From Haloarcula sp. CBA1127 (GTDB lineage: Archaea > Halobacteriota > Halobacteria > Halobacteriales > Haloarculaceae): a stretch of 64,000 bases of DNA. A program made the position numbers and the translations under genes. Position 1 is the stretch's first letter. Each line of letters starts with the position of its first letter. Of this stretch, positions 60,941 to 64,000 are shown piece after piece. The notes below the pieces were generated by a model. The model was given only the letters and a program-made list of their open reading frames with translations. It was not told the origin of the DNA and did no database searches. Location: assembly GCF_001485575.1 (NCBI RefSeq), contig NZ_BCNB01000009.1, forward strand, positions 1-64,000, read 5' to 3'.

Positions 60941-61739
60941 TCCGCCGTTGTGAACTCGTTCCCCTGTATAGAATATCTAATGCTTTTGTGCTGTTCTGTG
61001 ACTGTAATTCTCTCTACGCCGCTGGTAAGAGTGGATTGCAAGAACGTCTATCCCCCATTTTATCAAATTTCTACACTTACCTTTATTGCTACCATTATAT
61101 CGTTGAAATCGCAAGACGGCGGCGGTTTTCGCCCGGTTTGAATCACCGGCAGTGAATCACCACCCCCGACTGACACAAACCTAAATCGCAAGACGGCGGT
61201 CGAATTATTCACCGAAAACCGCCGATGTAAGACACTCTTTATCTTGTCCTTTGGAGATTCAGTCGTGAGGCAGGCGCTGGAAACAGCGATGCATAAGAAA
61301 TAGAATATAACCGCCGGTAACGAGTGACGGAACTCAGATAGAGTAAAACCCGCCCACTCAGCCTCCGGCTATAACTATTGGGGAACAGATATATCTCGAC
61401 TCACTCTCCAGAGTCCGACCGGGACTGCACACGGCAGGCCAGTCCCACCGAGCATCATACGATTACACTGTGCCACGCACGTCGCCGGCCGCCGACGTCC
61501 AGGGCCACGCCGATCACGACCACACTCGAACTGAGCCAGTGCTGGCAGACCCACGCTCGACCCTCGCTTGCTTCGGCCCCTCGTGGCGCACAATCCGACA
61601 GTCACCGGCCGGCGACCACACCACTTTGTCCGGAGCTTTGTATCCGAATCCCAACAAGTACAACACGCCTTGTTTTCGCATCTTTTTGATATCGTAATTT
61701 AGTATGGTATTCAGCCGGGGAACCGTCCGATTCCCGCCG
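60941..61739. other. non-coding region with 17-bp direct repeats, candidate oriT
   Basis: No gene is called. AAATCGCAAGACGGCGG occurs at 61106-61122 and 61193-61209, each followed by GGTTTTC- or CGAAAACCGCCG-type sequences that allow local inverted pairing. The position just after the relaxase and coupling protein genes makes this a candidate origin of transfer. Confidence 0.4.
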
Positions 61740-61945
61740 GGGATCGCGCCCGCCACTGCAGGCACGATTGGACCGGCGTGAGGCGCGCGACCGCGCCGAG
61801 CGCAGCGCTCCGTCGTCCGAGTGAGCACCAGCGAACGAGGACACGACAGACGAGCATCGCGAGTCTGTCAGTGGCGTCGCGCGCTGGGACGCTCCACCAG
61901 CCATCTACTAAGCCCAGCCATTGCTGGCAGACCCACGCTCGCGAC
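61740..61945. repeat. 206-bp repeat, left copy
   Basis: The segment starting GGGATCGCGCCCGCCACTGC is repeated at 62808-63012 with roughly 80% identity by eye. It is rich in GCGC/CGAGCG blocks and non-coding in both copies. The two copies flank the gene pair 62056-62582. Confidence 0.55.
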
Positions 61946-62055
61946 ACGTCAGGGGGTAGACTCACTTCGCTATTGATCGTCGATGATCGGTGCCGGTCTA
62001 GTCCCTGCACAAGCGATTTAACCGATGCCGATAAAGAGCGATTGAAGCGATTTTC

Positions 62056-62427
62056 ATGTCAAAGACACATCCATCTCCAGAGCGGCGGCTACCTAACGAG
62101 CGAATCGTTCCGTCAATGACTACTATCGGCCCGGTCGTTGACGAAGTCGTCGAAATCGCACAGCACAATCTTAAGCGTCCGATCTCGGTCAAGATCTGGA
62201 CTTGGGAAGACGGGACATTCAAAGTTCGTGCCAAGCACTGGTATCCAGCTGGGACCACGACCCGGTACGGCCACCGGTCGGTAATCCAGTACCACAGCGA
62301 CCGTGAAGTCGTCAAAGGATACCTGCTGGAAAAAGACACAGAAACAGATGAAGAATCACTCCTCCTAGAAATGAAACTCGACGAAATCAGTGATCCAGTC
62401 CCACGAAAAAATGAGAAGGGCGACTAA
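62056..62427 (+). CDS. hypothetical protein (123 aa)
   Basis: The sequence starts MSKTHPSPERRLPNERIVPS. The middle part, VDEVVEIAQHNLKRPISVKI, then WTWEDGTFKVRAKHWYPAGT and VIQYHSDREVVKGYLLE, is a small beta-rich domain. I do not recognise it. It faces 62430-62582 tail to tail with 2 bases between, and both lie between two copies of a repeat. Confidence 0.6.
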   Translation: MSKTHPSPERRLPNERIVPSMTTIGPVVDEVVEIAQHNLKRPISVKIWTWEDGTFKVRAKHWYPAGTTTRYGHRSVIQYHSDREVVKGYLLEKDTETDEESLLLEMKLDEISDPVPRKNEKGD

Positions 62428-62429
62428 CC

Positions 62430-62582
62430 CTATTTGTCCATTACGAACCGGTAGCACTTCTCACACAGCCGGTCGAACGATTCCTCACGCTCGCTATCAT
62501 AGAACGACCCCAAGCGCATTCGCTCGTCATCGAGGAAGGTATTGAACACCTTCTCGCACCGCGGACATTGGACGTTTCCCAC
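62430..62582 (-). CDS. small zinc-finger protein (50 aa)
   Basis: CPRCEKVF and CEKCYRFV give two CxxC pairs, residues 6-9 and about 40-43, a minimal zinc ribbon. The GTG at 62582 is chosen because a strong ribosome-binding site (GGAGGTGA, 62588-62595) ends 5 bases upstream. This is the one gene outside the minus block that has both the hairpin leader and the TAACCAACA palindrome, which links it to the same control network. Confidence 0.65.
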   Translation of the reverse strand: MGNVQCPRCEKVFNTFLDDERMRLGSFYDSEREESFDRLCEKCYRFVMDK

Positions 62583-62610
62583 ATTTCTCACCTCCTGGGA
62601 CCCCTTCTCG

Positions 62611-62631
62611 GGCCGCCACCTGCCTGCGGCC
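62611..62631 (-). promoter_or_regulatory. hairpin leader copy, GGCCGC/GCGGCC stem
   Basis: On the minus strand, ATTTTGTGC, GGCCGC, loop AGGCAGGTG, GCGGCC, then the ribosome-binding site and GTG. It has a different stem from all other copies but the same box and loop length. Confidence 0.7.
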
Positions 62632-62681
62632 GCACAAAATCCACGCCGGCGAGCAGCGGTATCCAAGCGCTCCCCCGACGC

Positions 62682-62724
62682 TTAACCAACATACCCGCGA
62701 TCTCACCCGCCCAATGTTGGTTAA
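62682..62724. promoter_or_regulatory. TAACCAACA interrupted palindrome, copy 5
   Basis: TTAACCAACAT (62682-62692) and ATGTTGGTTAA (62714-62724) are perfect 11-bp arms with a 21-bp spacer, just upstream of the hairpin leader at 62611. Confidence 0.65.
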
Positions 62725-62807
62725 CACCGCTGCGCCACTCTCGCCGACGCCGGATCTCGACGAACCAGCCACGAATGCGGTTCCCGTCCACCTCCCGGCG
62801 GCAGGCC

Positions 62808-63012
62808 GGGATCGCGCCCGCCACTGCAGGCACGATGGACCGCCGCGAGGCGCGCGATAGCGCCGAGCGGAGCGTTCCGTCGTCCTCGTGAGCGACAGCG
62901 AACGAGGGCTCGACAGACGACCAGCGGGAGTCTGTCGGTGGCGTCGCGCGCTGTTGCGACCCACCAGCCACCCAGCCTCAGTTCCTCCCGGGCCGGCTGG
63001 CCCACGCTCACG
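62808..63012. repeat. 206-bp repeat, right copy
   Basis: It is the counterpart of 61740-61945, in the same orientation. Nearby bases are also GC-rich and non-coding. It may be a recombination target or an old duplication. Confidence 0.55.
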
Positions 63013-63182
63013 CACACACCAAGACATCGGCTCTCTCACAGCCCCCACCAGACTGACCCACGTTGACGCGCTGGTGCGGTGGCGTGCCAGTCCGTGCGCG
63101 CGGTTGTCTCGCCGCCGCCCGGTGTGCCGGAGGCGGCGGCGAGGCCGCGTGCGCGAGCACCTGTCGCACCGCCCGAGGAAGC

Positions 63183-63218
63183 CCCCCGCTTGATGGGGGA
63201 CGCCCTCGCTACCGGGCG
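63183..63218 (-). terminator. tandem hairpins after 63219 gene
   Basis: Two hairpins lie right after the stop of the minus-strand gene: CGCCC/GGGCG (63201-63205 and 63214-63218) and CCCCC/GGGGG (63183-63187 and 63195-63199). No T-run follows, so the terminator assignment is tentative. Confidence 0.4.
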
Positions 63219-64000
63219 TTAGTCTGCGGAGTGGACGATACCGCGATGAGTGGCGGCCCCATGCTCAGTGTCGAACAGGTCCGAACACTCGGGTTCAGGA
63301 CAGCGGGCCTTGCCGAGCGTCACGGCGACCGCGCGGTCAGAATCCCGCTCGTTGGCCCACTGATGGGTGTCTGACTCGGCCTCCCACGACGCCGCCGTTC
63401 GACTATCGCCCGAGGAGCCGAACATACTACTCCCGTGTCCGGTGGGCGCGGGACCGTCGCCGCGCTCGATGACACACATGAGCGTGTCGCTCGTGACGGC
63501 CACCGTCTTGATACCGTTGTAGTCGTCGGGCTTGCCCCCGGAAATCCGAACTCTGTCGCCCTCGTGAAGCGTGCGCACCATCTCGCCGCCGTGCATGGAC
63601 TTGCCCCAGACCGTGACCTTCGCGCTCGTGCCGTCGTCGTCCTCGATGTAGAGGACTTGGTACTGATTGCGGGCGTCTGGCTCCGCGATGATGTGGGTCA
63701 CTTCGCCCTCGACCGTACACTCGTAGCCGTAGGGACTCACCTCGTCGATAGGCGTGGGGACTTGCAGGTCGTTCTGGGCCTCGTCCAAGACAGTAAAGGA
63801 AGCCTCATACAGGCTGTTACAGTCGCCCATCTGCCCGGACACAAGGGCCGCAAGTCGGCGGCTTGCCGCCGCCTGCGACAGACTGGTCTTGTCTGCCAGC
63901 GTCGCGGCTTGCTGGTTGACTCGCGCCAGCGTGTCGCGGTCCATCCACTGTCGGGGGTCAGCCGGGGAGCGGAACCCGTCAGCCCGTCCGGTTTCGGCGT
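63219..64000 (-). CDS. OB-fold/C2H2-finger protein, 5' end outside window
   Basis: The central domain (GYECTVEGEVTHIIAEPDAR, then YQVLYIEDDDGTSAKVTVWG and VRISGGKPDDYNGIKTVAVT) fits an RPA-type OB-fold, which binds ssDNA. The C-terminal finger CPEPECSDLFDTEHGAATHR is a C2H2-like motif. The frame stays open past the ATG at 63944 to the window edge (reading back as FRSPADPRQW), so the true start is probably beyond 64000. A ssDNA-binding protein fits a replicating, conjugative element. Confidence 0.7.
   Translation of the reverse strand, partial: AETGRADGFRSPADPRQWMDRDTLARVNQQAATLADKTSLSQAAASRRLAALVSGQMGDCNSLYEASFTVLDEAQNDLQVPTPIDEVSPYGYECTVEGEVTHIIAEPDARNQYQVLYIEDDDGTSAKVTVWGKSMHGGEMVRTLHEGDRVRISGGKPDDYNGIKTVAVTSDTLMCVIERGDGPAPTGHGSSMFGSSGDSRTAASWEAESDTHQWANERDSDRAVAVTLGKARCPEPECSDLFDTEHGAATHRGIVHSAD

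Noticed and set aside
61514-61828. Minus-strand open frame with a short hydrophobic stretch (KKMRKQGVLYLLGFG)
   Set aside because: The frame is GC-driven and overlaps the start of the 206-bp repeat; no promoter or homologous pattern supports it.
63013-63182. GC-rich stretch considered for a structured RNA gene
   Set aside because: High GC and local pairing are present, but no known archaeal RNA (7S, RNase P, tRNA) signature was recognised.

Overview
The window reads as part of a haloarchaeal (class Halobacteria) plasmid or megaplasmid. The evidence is acidic proteins, archaeal-type information proteins (Orc1/Cdc6, TFB, PCNA, a histone-fold protein, XPB-Bax1), Tat-type lipoprotein signals and GC-rich genes with short AT-rich control regions. 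No rRNA, tRNA or CRISPR array was seen.

Layout. (1) 1-6081: a decayed edge with a broken PIN-domain gene, a shattered tyrosine recombinase, two convergent frameshifted PQQ-propeller lipoprotein genes and three membrane protein genes. (2) 6599-28650: a 22-kb block, almost all on the minus strand, of small plasmid genes. It includes a divergent TFB, a PadR-like regulator, two SWIM zinc-finger proteins, a methyltransferase-like protein without a catalytic motif, a Mom-like acyltransferase candidate, Orc1/Cdc6 with an iteron origin (about 19340-19895), ArdC-type antirestriction protein and a plasmid PCNA. Most genes here that are not translationally coupled to an upstream gene are preceded by one recurrent element: a TTTTGTG-like box, then a hairpin whose stem sequence changes from gene to gene with pairing kept, then the start codon. 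I count 21 copies (20 here, one at 62611). A second element, an interrupted palindrome with TAACCAACA half-sites and a total length of 41-43 bp, occurs five times, four of them just upstream of a gene of this hairpin-led set or its neighbours.

(3) 29151-46542: a defence island. It holds an XPB helicase with its Bax1-type nuclease, unknown proteins and a histone-fold protein. Then comes a 12-kb minus-strand operon: AbrB-like regulator, DUF499 ATPase, DUF3780-like protein, DUF1156 methyltransferase, an unknown 316-residue protein and a PLD-SNF2 helicase. This matches the gene set catalogued as anti-phage-associated.

(4) 46678-60940: a plasmid protein with a highly structured leader, an AT-rich gap with a 31-bp palindrome, and a tightly packed plus-strand conjugation operon. 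The operon has a pilin-like protein, surface protein, lipoprotein, TrbL/VirB6-like protein, VirB3-VirB4-type ATPase, two small putative relaxosome proteins, an HUH relaxase and a VirD4-type coupling protein. (5) 60941-64000: a repeat-rich tail with a candidate oriT region, two small genes between 200-bp repeats, and a partial OB-fold/zinc-finger gene running off the edge.

Together the genes support replication and clamp loading (Orc1, PCNA, OB-fold protein), plasmid-specific transcription (TFB, PadR, palindromic operators), evasion of host restriction (ArdC, possibly Mom), exclusion of competitors (DUF499/DUF1156 operon, XPB-Bax1) and transfer (T4SS with relaxase). The hairpin leaders, the five palindromes and the relaxase-bearing archaeal conjugation module look the most novel. 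All family names are from recognition of the sequence, without database searches.
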